A stretch of DNA of 64,000 nt, taken from assembly GCA_046350655.1 (NCBI GenBank), contig JAXMAB010000007.1, positions 412,523-476,522 of the forward strand, given 5' to 3'. The position numbers and the translations under genes are program-made. Within the stretch, counting starts at the first letter, position 1. Each line of letters opens with the position of its first letter. This DNA comes from JAEUHO01 sp046350655. Lineage in GTDB: Bacteria; Planctomycetota; PLA2; JAEUHO01. This document shows, piece by piece, positions 17,304 through 27,062 of the stretch. Under the pieces are notes generated by a model that was given only the letters and a program-made list of their open reading frames with translations, was not told where the DNA came from and ran no database searches.

Positions 17304-18674
17304 TCAGCCCTTCCGCGGCGCGGCGGTGCCGGGCTTGTCCTCGCGGATGTCCTGCAGCAGCAGGTTCTGGCCGATCAGCTCGAGCGCGCGCTCGAGCTGC
17401 GGGTCGAGCCAGTCCGCGGGCACGTCCGGGAACGGCAGGGGCGCGCTCCAGACGGCCTCCTCCTGGTTGTCGAAGGCCTGCCCCAGCTTCTTGCGGTCGT
17501 CCGGCGTCAGGTCGACGACGACGTCCGGCGGGAGGCCCGCGGGCGTCTCGGGGTGCTTCGGGTCGCGCGCGTACGAGCGGCCGTTCGGCGTCACGTACCG
17601 CGCGCTCGTCAGCTTCACGGCGGCGTCGCGGCCCGGGACCTCGGTGATGTTCTGCACGAGGAACTTGCCGTAGGTGCGCGTGCCGAGCACGACGCCGCGC
17701 CGGTGGTCCTGGATGCACCCCGCGAACACCTCGCTCGCGCTGGCGGTGTGGCCGTCCACCAGCACGACGAGCCCGATGTGGTCGGGGATCGTGTCGTCGG
17801 CGCGCGCGGCCTCGGTGCGCCGCGTGTTGCGGGCGCGGCCCGTCATCCGCACGATGTCGCCGGCGCGGATGAAGCGGTCGGCGATGCGCACCGTCGCGGG
17901 CAGCACCCCGCCGCCGTTGCTCCGCAGGTCCACCACGAGCGCGGTCACGCCGTCGGCGACCATCGCGTCGAGCGCCTGGTCGAAGTCGGCGGGCGTCGTC
18001 TCGACGAACTCCGAGATCCGGAGGTACCCGACCTTGCCGTCCTTGCCGATCCGGCGCGGGAAGACCGTCGTCGGGCGGATGTCGCCGCGCACGATGGTCA
18101 CCTGCCGCAGCGCGGGCACCGCGCTCTCGGGCGCGTCCTTCGCCGCCGGCGACTTCACCGTCACGACCACGGACGACCCGACGGGCCCCTTCAGCACGCG
18201 GATGTTCTCGGGCTTCGACAGGTCCACCTCGGCCAGCGCCTTCCCGGCGACGTGGGTGATGACCTCGCCGATGCGCAGCCCGGCCGTGGCCGCCGGCCCG
18301 CCGGGGTAGAGGCCCGCGATCCTGAGCCCCTCCTTCTCGAGCACGTCGATCTTGACGCCGACGCCCGCGTAGTGCCCCGCGGTGTCGTCCACCCACTTCC
18401 GGTACTCCTCCGGGGGGATGAAGTCGTTGTACTCGTCGGGCAGGCTGCGGACGTACCCGTCCACCGCGGCATAGAACGCGTCGCGCGACTGCGTCTCGCT
18501 CAGCTCGTCCACGTACGTGTCGGCGACCATGCGCCGGACGAACGCGAACTCCTCCTCGTCCCAGACGACGGGCGAGGTGGGCTTCGCGTCCGCCGACCGG
18601 GCGACGTGGACGGCGACGAGCAACGCGACCGCGGACAGCGGCGCGAGGATCCAGGCGACGATCGTAGGCCTCAT
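17304..18674 (-). CDS. S41 C-terminal processing peptidase
   Basis: 456 residues. An N-terminal transmembrane segment (IVAWILAPLSAVALLVAVHVA) anchors the protein toward the periplasm. Then come the capping helices, a PDZ domain (YAGVGVKIDV...YPGGPAATAGLRIGEVI) and the S41 catalytic domain. The catalytic Ser is in DGHTASASEVFAG (about residue 313) and the Lys in GTRTYGKFLVQN (about 338). LVVDLRSNGGG is also conserved. Such CtpA-like proteases trim or degrade periplasmic proteins and control murein hydrolases. A -10 like TAGAAT on the minus strand lies 23 nt before the start (18698-18703). tsaD follows at 9 bp. Confidence 0.95.
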   Translation of the reverse strand: MRPTIVAWILAPLSAVALLVAVHVARSADAKPTSPVVWDEEEFAFVRRMVADTYVDELSETQSRDAFYAAVDGYVRSLPDEYNDFIPPEEYRKWVDDTAGHYAGVGVKIDVLEKEGLRIAGLYPGGPAATAGLRIGEVITHVAGKALAEVDLSKPENIRVLKGPVGSSVVVTVKSPAAKDAPESAVPALRQVTIVRGDIRPTTVFPRRIGKDGKVGYLRISEFVETTPADFDQALDAMVADGVTALVVDLRSNGGGVLPATVRIADRFIRAGDIVRMTGRARNTRRTEAARADDTIPDHIGLVVLVDGHTASASEVFAGCIQDHRRGVVLGTRTYGKFLVQNITEVPGRDAAVKLTSARYVTPNGRSYARDPKHPETPAGLPPDVVVDLTPDDRKKLGQAFDNQEEAVWSAPLPFPDVPADWLDPQLERALELIGQNLLLQDIREDKPGTAAPRKG

Positions 18675-18697
18675 GGGACCCCCGGGGGACGCCGGCG

Positions 18698-18703
18698 ATT
18701 CTA
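18698..18703 (-). promoter_or_regulatory. -10 box upstream of S41 protease-tsaD
   Basis: TAGAAT on the minus strand, the closest match to the sigma-70 -10 consensus in this region, 23 nt before the ATG. No clear -35 was seen. Confidence 0.45.
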
Positions 18704-18812
18704 GACCCTCGGGACGGCCCCGGGGCCGACCGTTCCGCCGGCCCCGCCCGGCGGCCGGCCCCGGCCCCGCGGACGGTCGAGCTCCCGGGACCGCGAGGCC
18801 CGGCGGCCGCCG

Positions 18813-21751
18813 TCACCGCGGGGCGATCGGGACCGTCAGGGGCACGGCCCGGGCCTCGCCCGGCACCGCGACGCCCTTCACGAACGCCTGCGACTGCACG
18901 ACCGAGCGGTGCGTCGCGCTCCCGGACAGCTGCGTCACCCAGAGCTCGCCGGTGTACGTCCCGGGCAGCAGCCCGCGCACGACGAACGTCCCGTCGGGCC
19001 GCGGCTCGGCCGACCACGTGAGCGGGCTCCACGCCGGGTCCTTCTCCGACGCGCCGCCGGGCGGGGCGTCGTCGCGCCGGAACGTGAGGTCGTCCACGCC
19101 CCCCGCGTCGCCGAGGCCCGTGAGCGTCACCTCGATCCACGGCAGCGGCGGCACGACGAGGTCCACCGGGACCGTCGCGCCGTCGGCGACGGTCACGGCC
19201 CGGGCGCCGAGCCCGGCGACGAGCTCGTCGCGCCGGCCTTCGGTGCCGGGGTGGAGGACCGCGCCGCGCGGCAACGCGACCACGAGCCACGCCCCGGGCG
19301 GCGCGCCCTCGACGCGATACGTCCCGTCGGGCGCGACGTCGGCGACGAGCTGCCCCTGCGACGCATGCGCCACGACCTTCATCGGTCCCGCCGGCGCGGG
19401 CCCGGCCACCGTCACGCGCCCCGCGAGCGTCGCGCCGCGGGACAGCGTCACGACGAGCGGCTCGCGCGCCACGGCGGGGTCGAAGCCCGCCCGGAAACAG
19501 ACCGCGAGGCCCGGCGCACGCACGGTCAACGCGACCGGGCCCGGCGCGTCCGGGGCGACGCGGAAGGCGCCGTCCGCGTCCGTGCGGACCTCCACCACCG
19601 GCGCGTCGAGGCCCACGATCTCGAGGCCCAGGGTCCCGGACGCCGGCCGGTTCGTCGGCGCCCACGCGACGCCGCCACGCTGCACGCAGACCGACGCGTC
19701 CGCGACGGGCCGGCCCTCGGGGTCCACGACGCGCCCGCGGACGGTCGCCTCGCGCTCGAGCCGCACCTCGACGGGCGCCGACGCCGCGCCCGGCGGGACC
19801 GTGACCTTCGGGACCGACGCCTTCACGTAGCCCTCGGCGGCGACCTCGACGGCCACGTCGCGGGCCTCGAGCGGGCCGAGGTCGAAGCGGCCGTCCGGCG
19901 CGACCACCTCGACGGGCCCGAGCGCGGTCGCGAGCGCGGTCTCGACGAACTGCGCGAGCAGGTCCACCTCCGTGGCCGCGGGGCGCACCGCGAGGCGGAA
20001 CCTGCCGACGGGCTCGCCGTCGGCGCCCACGACCCGCCCCATGAGGCGGCCGCTCGCGCCGAACCGCATCCGCACGTCCGCCGCGCCGGTCCGGGCGGGC
20101 GGCGTCATGACGGGCGCCAACCCGGGCAGGTAGCCGTGCACGGGCCCGGCGCCCGGCGGGACCGCCTCGATCACGAACGTGCCGTCGGGACGGACGTCGG
20201 CGTCGTAGCCCGCGAGGCCGCCGTCGCGCGTGACGAGGACGCGGGCCCCGACGGCCGGCGTCCCGTCGGCGAGCGACGCGACGCCGCCCACGCGGTCGGC
20301 GGCGGCGAGCGCGACCTCGGGCACGTCGAGGGTCCCCGCCGCGGGCACCGTCAGCGCGAGCACCTTCGACGCGTGGCCCTCGGCCTCGACGACGAGGACC
20401 GCGCGGCCTTCGGCGACGTGCCCCGCCTCGAAGCGCCCGGCGGCGTCGGTGACGACGAGCGCCTGCCGCCACGGCAACCGGTCCACGCGCGCGAGGACGA
20501 ACTGCAGCGGGTTCGGCGGCCGGAGGGCGATCGCGACGCGCGCGCCCGGGCGCGGCGCGCCGTCGGCGCCGCGCACGACCCCGCGGACCGTGGCGCCTTC
20601 GCCGAGCACGAGATCGTCGAGCCGCGCCCGCTCCCGCGCGACGAAGGCGACCCCGCTGCGCACGGCCATCGCCCGGCCGTCGGCCTCGAAGAGCACCGCG
20701 TACCCGGGCCGCGGCCGCACGCCCTCGAAGCCGTACGCGCCGTCGGCGGCGGTCGTCGTCTCGAGCGTCGAGAAGCGGTCGTCGGTCCGCACGCCGAGGT
20801 AGACGAGCAGCGCGTCGTCGGGGACGAGGCGCACGCGGACGCCGGCGACGGGCGCCCCGGCGGCGTCGACCACGCGGCCCGCGAGCCGCGCGCCGTCCGC
20901 GACGCCGCCGTCGGCCTTCGACGCGAGGCCCGGGGCGTCGCCGGAGGTCGCCGCGGGCGCGGCGGGGCGCGACGCCGCGCCGCTCGTCGCCGCGGCGGCG
21001 AGCGGCGCGTCGCCGGGCGACGCCGTCGGGCCGGCGGCCGCGGGGGCGTCCGGCGCGGGGCCGTCGCCGTCCGCGCCGCCGCGGACGACGCCCCGCCGAC
21101 GACCGCGACGGCCACGGCGGCGGCGACGAGCAGGGGTTTCAGGGACGTGGCCACGGCGAGGGTCTCCACGGGGGCGGCGAGCGGCGACGGGGGCGCGCCG
21201 GGCGGCGGCGCGCCCGCGGGCGCGAGCGGCGCAAGCACGAGGCCCCACGCGGCGCGATCGCCGGCGTGGCGCCGGTCGAGCTCGTCGCGCAGGCGCGCGA
21301 GCGCGCGGCGCGTGCGCGTGCGGACGGTCTCGACGGGCACGCCGAGGCGCGCCGCGATCTCGCGGGGCGGCAGGTCGTCGAAGTACCGCAGGCAGAGCAG
21401 GTGCGCCGCGTCCTCGGGCAACGTGGCGAGCGCGTCGAGCACGAGGCGCCGTCGCGCGAGGTGCGCGGCGACGTCGAGGTCGTCGGAGGCCGCCTCCGGG
21501 CGCGCGGCGTCGGTCTCGCGGCGCCGGCGGACGGCGTCCGCGCGCCGACGGTTGGCCGCGAGGCGGCGCACGATGCCGTGCAGCCACGCCCGCGGCGTGT
21601 AGCCCGCGCGGGCGGGTTTCTCGAGGGCCACGACGACGGCGTCCATCGCGAGGTCGTCGGCGTCCGCGTCGCCGCGGACGAGCACGCCGGCGAGCCGGCG
21701 GACGCCCTCGAGGTCCGCGAGGCCGATCGGGGGGGCGGGCGGCGGGGTCAT
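18813..21751 (-). CDS. ECF-like sigma factor fused to carboxypeptidase-regulatory-like repeats, frameshifted
   Basis: The N-terminal 150 residues are a sigma-70 family factor: region 2 (DADADDLAMDAVVVALEKPARAGYT, AWLHGIVRRLAANRRR) and region 4 (ALATLPEDAAHLLCLRYFDD, IAARLGVPVETVRTRTRRAL). A Pro/Ala linker and a transmembrane helix (SLKPLLVAAAVAVAVVGG) follow. The frame then shifts near 21095 and continues for about 760 residues of beta-sandwich repeats of the CarboxypepD_reg/SdrD-B kind (GRVVDAAGAPVAGVRV, VRGVVRGADGAPRPGARV, GRVVDPEGRPVADASV). The whole is one base short of a single frame, so I read it as one gene. The predicted topology puts the sigma domain inside and the repeats outside. 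Membrane-bound ECF factors with large C-terminal extensions are known in planctomycetes. Two separate genes remain possible. Confidence 0.78.
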
Positions 21752-21872
21752 GGCTCCCCCACCATGGCACGGCCCCGCGCAAGCGGTTCACCGCGGGGGT
21801 CCCCGCGGGCGCGGGGCCCCGGCACGCGCCCCGCGGGCGCGCGGGCCTCGCGGTCCCCCGCCGGGGGCCGCG

Positions 21873-23009
21873 TCAGTCGCCGTAGGTCGTGCGGCCGAAC
21901 TCGACGGGCGGGTCGCTGCCGACGGCGAGCAGCAGGCCGACGGAGAGCCAGGACACGAGCAGGCTCGAGCCGCCGTAGGTGAGGAACGGCGCGGGCACGC
22001 CGACCACGGGGAGGAGCCCCGCGACCATGGCGAGGTTGACGACCACCTGGACGGCGAACATCGCGAACAACCCGACGGCGAGGAACCGCCCGCTCGGCTC
22101 GCGCAGGCGCGACGCGACGGACAGCAGCGCCCCGAGGAAGGCGGCGTAGAGGAGGAAGAGGAGCGTCACGCCGACGAAGCCGTGTTTGGCGGCGAACACC
22201 GCGAAGACGAAGTCGCTGTGGCGCTCGGGGACGTCGCGCGTCGCCTCCTCGGGCCCGCCCTCGTCGTCGGCGACGCCCGTGAGCCCGCCGAGGCCGATGG
22301 CGATGCGACCCTGGTAGGACTGGTGGTTCTGGGAGCGCTCGAGGGTCTTGGCGGCGGCGGAGTCGCCGTGCTGGGCGAGGAAGCCGAAGATCCGGTCGCG
22401 TTGGTAGTCCTTGAGCACGCCGGGGACCAGCGCGAGGAGGCCGGCGGCGACGAGGCCGCCCGTCGCGAGGATCGCGAGGTGGCGCAGGCGCGCGCCGGCG
22501 CCGAAGAGCAGCGCGAACGCGATCGGGACGAACAGGATCGCGGTGCCGAGGTCGGGCTGGCGCATGACGAGCAGGAAGGGCACGAGCGTGAGCGCGACGG
22601 GTTTCACGAGGCCGCCGAGGCGGCGGTGCTCGGTGGAGTAGCGCAGGGTCGCCGCGAGCATGACGACCAGGATCGGCTTCATGAACTCGCTCGGCTGCAC
22701 GCGGAACGCGCCGATGCCGATCCACCGGCCGGCGCTCTGGCCGGTGCCCTTGAAGAGCACGAGCACGAGCGCCGCGAGCCCGGCGCCGTAGAGCACCGGC
22801 GCCCATTGCACGACGCGGCCGTACGGCGCGGCGAGCACGAGGAGCGACGCGGCGACGCCCACGGCGGCCCACCGCGTCTGGAGCCAGGTGTAGGGCACGC
22901 GGTGGCCCTCGGCCGCGGTCGCGATGGTGGCGATGCCGACGGCGGTGAGCGTCGCGGCGAGGATCGGCAGCGACCACGGCGCGCGGCGGAGGCGTTCGGA
23001 GAGGGTCAT
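21873..23009 (-). CDS. rodA: Peptidoglycan glycosyltransferase RodA
   Basis: 378 residues, SEDS family, with about ten transmembrane helices. RodA polymerises glycan strands for cell elongation with PBP2. Conserved parts: GRWIGIGAFRVQPSEFMKP, MRQPDLGTAILFVPIAFALLF, the large loop ending QGRIAIGLGG, RHSDFVFAVFAAKHGFVG and the C-terminal PVVGVPAPFLTYGGSSLL. The loop has an acidic insert (GVADDEGGPEEATRDVPE). The ATG at 23009 overlaps the mrdA stop (ATGA), so translation is coupled. Confidence 0.97.
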   Translation of the reverse strand: MTLSERLRRAPWSLPILAATLTAVGIATIATAAEGHRVPYTWLQTRWAAVGVAASLLVLAAPYGRVVQWAPVLYGAGLAALVLVLFKGTGQSAGRWIGIGAFRVQPSEFMKPILVVMLAATLRYSTEHRRLGGLVKPVALTLVPFLLVMRQPDLGTAILFVPIAFALLFGAGARLRHLAILATGGLVAAGLLALVPGVLKDYQRDRIFGFLAQHGDSAAAKTLERSQNHQSYQGRIAIGLGGLTGVADDEGGPEEATRDVPERHSDFVFAVFAAKHGFVGVTLLFLLYAAFLGALLSVASRLREPSGRFLAVGLFAMFAVQVVVNLAMVAGLLPVVGVPAPFLTYGGSSLLVSWLSVGLLLAVGSDPPVEFGRTTYGD

Positions 23010-25264
23010 CGGCCGAACCACGCGGCGAGCAGGGACGCGACCACCGGCGCGGCGTGCTCGCCGCCCACGCCGGAGCGGCGGCTGTGGAGCACGACCGCGA
23101 ACGACACCGTGCGGGCCCCGGGCTTGCTGGCGTACCCGACGAACCAGAGGTGCCACGGGCCCTTCGCCCGCGAACCCTCGGGCGCGTCCGGGTCCACCCA
23201 GTCGGAGTCGCCGTCCATCCAGTCCGACGCGCCCACCGTGGCGGTGCCGGACTTCCCCGCGACGGTCACGCCGGCGAGCTCCGGGCGGTCGAACACGCCC
23301 TTGGCGGTGCCGTACGTGACGCAGCCGCGCAGGCCGGCCCGCACCGACTCGAGCGCGCCCGCGTCGATCGCCACCGGGACGGACTCGAACGGGACGGGCC
23401 GCCCGCCGACCGTCGCGGCGAGCCGCGGGGTGGGCAGCCGGCCGCCGTTGGCGAGCGCGGCGCACGCGCGCGCCATCTGCAGCGGCGTGACGAGCACGGC
23501 CTGGCCGATGGCGATCTGGCGGAGCAGGGGCGCGCTCGGCGCCGCGGGGTACGAGCCCTTGGCGTCGCCGAACAGGTCGGCGCCGGTCCGCCCGCCGAAC
23601 CCGAAGGCCGCGGCGGTCGCGGGGAGGAGCCGCGTGTTCGCGGCGCGGAAGTCGCGGTCGCTCGCGAGGTCGGCGAAGTAGCGGTTGCACGAGAACGCGA
23701 GCGCGCGCACGACGTCCACCCACTCGTGGTGGTGGCAGCGGGGGAAGATCGGCTCGACGTGCACGTCCTTCCCGGCGCACATGTAATGGCCGGGGAGGTC
23801 GCGGCCCGACGCGAGGAGCGCGAGCGCCGTGAACGGCTTCATGCTGCTGCCGGGCTCGACCTCGAGCCGGGCCACGCGCGAGAACGTCACCGCGGGCTTC
23901 GGCACCTCGGGGCCCGTCGCCTCGCCCCGGGCCTCGCGTCGCGCGACGACCTCCGCGGCCACGGCCTCGTCGTCCTCGATGCGGCTCGTCACCTCGTCGA
24001 GCTTGCCGTTCGGGTCGAAGCTCGGCGCCTCGGCCCACGCGAGCACCGCGCCGGTCTCCGCGTCCATCAGCACGGCGCCGCCGGACGCGTCGCCCTCGCC
24101 CGCGAACCCGTCCTGCGTGGCCGCCTCCCGCAGCGCGCGGTGGAGCACCTCGCACAGCCCGAGCGACAGGTGGAGCCGCACGTCCTCGCCGCGCACGGGC
24201 GGGTCCACGAGCGTGCGCTGCGTGAAGAGCCCGTCCGCGTCGCGGGCGATGCGCATGCGGCCCGGCGTGCCGCGCAGCGACGGCTCGTAGGCCGCCTCGA
24301 GCCCCATCCGCCCGATGCGCACGTCCGGCACGTGCATGTTGCGGCCGAACAGGGCGAAGTAGCGCTCGCGCTCCGTCGCGCTCTGGAACGGCGACACGAC
24401 GCCGACGCACTGCGAGAGCAGGCCGTGGCGCGGGTACCAGCGCTCGGTGAACGTCTCGGTGCGGAAGCCGCGGTAGCGCTGGTCGCGGTCGAGCTCGAGG
24501 ATGCGCTCCGCCTCCGGCGACAGCGACCGCACGTCGAGCCGCGCGCCCGCGGGCGTGTGGAACGTCATCATCGGCATCGGGCGGCCGAAGTGGTCCGCGC
24601 GGCGCTGGATCCGGAGGTCCTCGGCGTAGAAGTCGCGTCCCTCGAGCTCGTCGGCGAACTCGGCGACGACCTCCTTGACCGACACGCGGCTCCCGCGCTC
24701 GGCGCGGCGCACGCGCTGCAGCGCGCGGATCGTCCCCGGCTTCCGGTTCATGACGCCCTCGGCCACCTCGATCTCGATCTGCTCGAGGACGTCGCGCATC
24801 CGGTCGTCGGCGGCGCCGGCGAGGGTGCCCGGCGGCAGGCCGATCGCGTCCTCGAGCGGGGCGAGGTCCTCGACGGGGAGCGCTTCGAAGCCCGCGCCCT
24901 TCGCGCCGCACGAGCACCGCGTCGGCGGCGTGGGCGCCTTCGACTCGACGCCCCACCAGCGCGGGTCGCGCCGGGCCACGATCGTGCCGCAGACGGCGCA
25001 CCGGTACCGGTGGCGCGACGCCCACTCGCCGGGCACGAAGACGAGCCGCACCGCGGCGCGGTCGAACGCGAGGGGCTCGCCGCCGGCGTCCACGATGCGG
25101 CCGCGGCCGGCGCCGACGTCGGCGAGCCGTTCGCGCTGCGTCCGGGCGTCCTCGACGGCCTGCGCGTGCCCGAACACCTGCACGTACCCCACCCGCAGCC
25201 ACACGACGACGAGCGCCGCGACGGTGGCGAGGTAGAGGACGAGGAGCCTACGCTCGGGCCGCAC
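23006..25264 (-). CDS. mrdA: Penicillin-binding protein 2 with a zinc-ribbon-like insert
   Basis: 752 residues, longer than the usual 600-650. N-terminal transmembrane helix (LLVLYLATVAALVVVWLRVGY), pedestal domain with RGRIVDAGGEPLA, then the transpeptidase with SxxK (PGSSMKPF, Lys about 476), SCN (FSCNRYFADLAS) and KSG (VAGKSGTATVG, about 671). Between residues about 86 and 118 there are four cysteines in a CxxC...CxC arrangement (YRCAVCGTIV, TRCSCGAKG), absent from standard PBP2, and a second Cys/His cluster sits before the SCN motif (PRCHHHEW). PBP2 cross-links glycan made by RodA during elongation. The GTG start lies inside the end of mreD (17-bp overlap); the start is less certain than the rest. 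Confidence 0.93.
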   Translation of the reverse strand: MRPERRLLVLYLATVAALVVVWLRVGYVQVFGHAQAVEDARTQRERLADVGAGRGRIVDAGGEPLAFDRAAVRLVFVPGEWASRHRYRCAVCGTIVARRDPRWWGVESKAPTPPTRCSCGAKGAGFEALPVEDLAPLEDAIGLPPGTLAGAADDRMRDVLEQIEIEVAEGVMNRKPGTIRALQRVRRAERGSRVSVKEVVAEFADELEGRDFYAEDLRIQRRADHFGRPMPMMTFHTPAGARLDVRSLSPEAERILELDRDQRYRGFRTETFTERWYPRHGLLSQCVGVVSPFQSATERERYFALFGRNMHVPDVRIGRMGLEAAYEPSLRGTPGRMRIARDADGLFTQRTLVDPPVRGEDVRLHLSLGLCEVLHRALREAATQDGFAGEGDASGGAVLMDAETGAVLAWAEAPSFDPNGKLDEVTSRIEDDEAVAAEVVARREARGEATGPEVPKPAVTFSRVARLEVEPGSSMKPFTALALLASGRDLPGHYMCAGKDVHVEPIFPRCHHHEWVDVVRALAFSCNRYFADLASDRDFRAANTRLLPATAAAFGFGGRTGADLFGDAKGSYPAAPSAPLLRQIAIGQAVLVTPLQMARACAALANGGRLPTPRLAATVGGRPVPFESVPVAIDAGALESVRAGLRGCVTYGTAKGVFDRPELAGVTVAGKSGTATVGASDWMDGDSDWVDPDAPEGSRAKGPWHLWFVGYASKPGARTVSFAVVLHSRRSGVGGEHAAPVVASLLAAWFGR

Positions 25265-25757
25265 GGCGGCGTCCCGTGAGGTCGTCGAGGGCGCCCGCGC
25301 GCTGGAGCAGCACGAGCAGCGGCCACGACACCAGCGCGGTCGAGAGCGCGGCGGGGAACGCCGCGAGCAGCGGCGCGAGGACGGGGCCGCCCTGGTGCAG
25401 CGGGAGGCAGCGCACGACGTAGAGCACGCGCGCGACGACGGTGGCCAGCGCGATCGACAGCGGGACGAGCGCGCCCGTGACGCCGCGCGAGTCGCCGTGG
25501 CGGCGGGCGAAGAGGAACGACACCGTGCCGAGCACGAACGCGTGCGTGCCGAGCGGGTCGAGCGAGGCGCAGTCCGCGAGGAGCCCGAGCAGGATCCCCC
25601 ACTTGACGACGTGGTAGCCGCTGCCCTGCAGCGCGAGGAACGTCGCCATGGCGACCCAGAGGTCCGGGGGCGCGCGGTCGAGCCCGAGCCGCGCGACGGC
25701 GAGGTCCGGGAGGGCGCCGGCGAGGACCGCCCACGCGAGCAGGACGAGGATTCCCAC
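25248..25757 (-). CDS. mreD: Rod-shape-determining protein MreD
   Basis: 169 residues with about five transmembrane helices and short loops, the family size. Motifs are weak in MreD generally; here VVKWGILLGLLADCASLDPLGTHAF is the recognisable central segment. The position between mreC (7 bp) and mrdA (overlap) settles the assignment. It is the integral-membrane part of the MreBCD elongation complex. Confidence 0.9.
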   Translation of the reverse strand: MGILVLLAWAVLAGALPDLAVARLGLDRAPPDLWVAMATFLALQGSGYHVVKWGILLGLLADCASLDPLGTHAFVLGTVSFLFARRHGDSRGVTGALVPLSIALATVVARVLYVVRCLPLHQGGPVLAPLLAAFPAALSTALVSWPLLVLLQRAGALDDLTGRRRAARA

Positions 25758-25764
25758 GGCGGCG

Positions 25765-26571
25765 TCAGTCCGCCGGGCGCAGCACGAGCACGGTGGTGCT
25801 GCGGCCGAGGTCGAACAGCGGGTGCACGCGCACGTCGAGGACGCCGTCGCCGTCGTCGTCGCTCGCGCGGGTGACGTACCCCACGATCAGGCCGGCGGGG
25901 ACGAGGCCGTCGTCGTGGCTCGTGAGGACCGGGTCGCCCGTGTTCACGCGGAGGTCGTCGGCGGCGCGGAGGTTGCGCAGCGGCACGTCGTCGTCGGCGC
26001 CGCCCCGCATCCACGCGGTGGCGCGCACGCCGTCGACGGTGCGGACGGCCACCGCCAGGCGCGTGTACGCGTCGGTCAGCAGCTGCACGCGCGCGGTGTG
26101 CGCCTCGACGTGCTGCACGACGCCGACGAGCACGCGGCCCTGCGCCACCGCCTGCCCGACCTCGACGCCGTCGGCCTCGCCGCGGTCGATGAGCAGGCTG
26201 CGCCGCGCCGACGCGGCGTCGTGCGCCCGCAGGATCCGCGCCGACATCGCGAGCGGCAGGCGCTGGAACCCCTGGAGCGTCTCCGCGAGCTGCCCGCGCT
26301 GGGCGAGTTCGTCGAGCACGCGCGCGTGCTCCTCGCGCTCGGTCAGCAGCATCTGCTCGAGCGCGCGCACGCGGGGCCCGTCGCCGGCGGCCTCGTCGCC
26401 CGGCTTCGCGGCGACCCACGCGTGGGGGTTCGCCATCTCGGCGCGCGCCGTCCACGCGAGGGCGGCGTCGACGCGGTCCTCGATCGCCGGGAACCCGGCG
26501 GGCTGCAGCACCGGCAGCGCGAACAGGCCGATCAGCACCAACGACCAGGCGTGACGTTTCCGGAGCCGCAT
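25765..26571 (-). CDS. mreC: Rod-shape-determining protein MreC
   Basis: 268 residues from the ATG at 26571 with GGAAGGCGGCGTC upstream. N-terminal transmembrane helix (AWSLVLIGLFALPVLQPAG), a coiled coil (ALEQMLLTEREEHARVLDEL), then the periplasmic beta-barrel domains (SLLIDRGEADGVEVGQAVAQ, VGVVQHVEAHTARVQLLTDA). MreC scaffolds PBP2 in the periplasm. It starts the mreC-mreD-mrdA-rodA run and has its own candidate promoter, because 491 bp separate it from mreB. Confidence 0.94.
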   Translation of the reverse strand: MRLRKRHAWSLVLIGLFALPVLQPAGFPAIEDRVDAALAWTARAEMANPHAWVAAKPGDEAAGDGPRVRALEQMLLTEREEHARVLDELAQRGQLAETLQGFQRLPLAMSARILRAHDAASARRSLLIDRGEADGVEVGQAVAQGRVLVGVVQHVEAHTARVQLLTDAYTRLAVAVRTVDGVRATAWMRGGADDDVPLRNLRAADDLRVNTGDPVLTSHDDGLVPAGLIVGYVTRASDDDGDGVLDVRVHPLFDLGRSTTVLVLRPAD

Positions 26572-26669
26572 GACGCCGCCTTCCGTACCCGAGCCCCGCC
26601 GACTCGAGCGCTGCGTACCGGGTGCAACCACCCGTGGGGGGACGAACCGCGTTGCCCCCCGAGTGGTGG

Positions 26670-26698
26670 TATTGAAACCCGTCCCGCACGGGGGTCAA
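26670..26698 (-). promoter_or_regulatory. Candidate promoter of mreC-mreD-mrdA-rodA
   Basis: On the minus strand TTGACC (26698-26693) is separated by 17 bp from TCAATA (26675-26670). Both hexamers stand out because A/T is rare here. The mRNA would have a leader of about 90 nt. Confidence 0.55.
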
Positions 26699-26706
26699 GG
26701 GATCCT

Positions 26707-26724
26707 CGTTATCGTCCGATAACG
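26707..26724. promoter_or_regulatory. 18-bp palindrome, candidate operator of the mre genes
   Basis: CGTTATCG and CGATAACG flank a 2-bp centre, an 8-2-8 perfect inverted repeat. It lies 8 bp upstream of the -35 of the mreC promoter. Half-matching copies sharing GTTATCGGRCGA in the same orientation occur at about 28300 and 28811. Confidence 0.6.
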
Positions 26725-27062
26725 CAAGCCCCCTCCCCGTCCGCGATGGCCTCGATCGGGGTCCCGGCTCCGGGCGTTTCCCCGCGCCGGTCCGCGGGGG
26801 CGGCGACGACGGAGCGCGGCGGGGACGGACTCGATCCGGCGCGGGGACCGCGAAGCCCGCTGCGCCGCGAGGCCGGCTCCGACGGGAGTCCGCGCGCCGA
26901 CGGTCGGGCCACGGGGCGGGGCGGCGCCGACGACGACCGGGCCTCGCGGTCCCGGACCCTCGACCGCGGGCGGGACGGGTGCGCGGGGCCCGCCGGCGGT
27001 GGGGCGCGGGAGGGGGAGCGCCGAGGCCCGAGGGGTCGAGGGGTCGCCCGACGGGCGTCGGT

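Larger units (their letters stand above)
26572..27062. other. Intergenic region between mreB and mreC
   Basis: No gene is supported in these 491 bp. It holds the mreC promoter (26670-26698), an 18-bp palindrome (26707-26724) and one minus-orientation copy of the dispersed 11-mer (about 26938). The rest is very GC-rich. Such a long gap inside an mre cluster is unusual and implies that mreB and mreCD are transcribed separately. Confidence 0.65.

Noticed and set aside
26665..26680. Third MarR-type operator (TTTCAATACC) upstream of mreC
   Set aside because: Only the first half matches TTCAATGTCRAA, and the bases are explained by the -10 of the mreC promoter.
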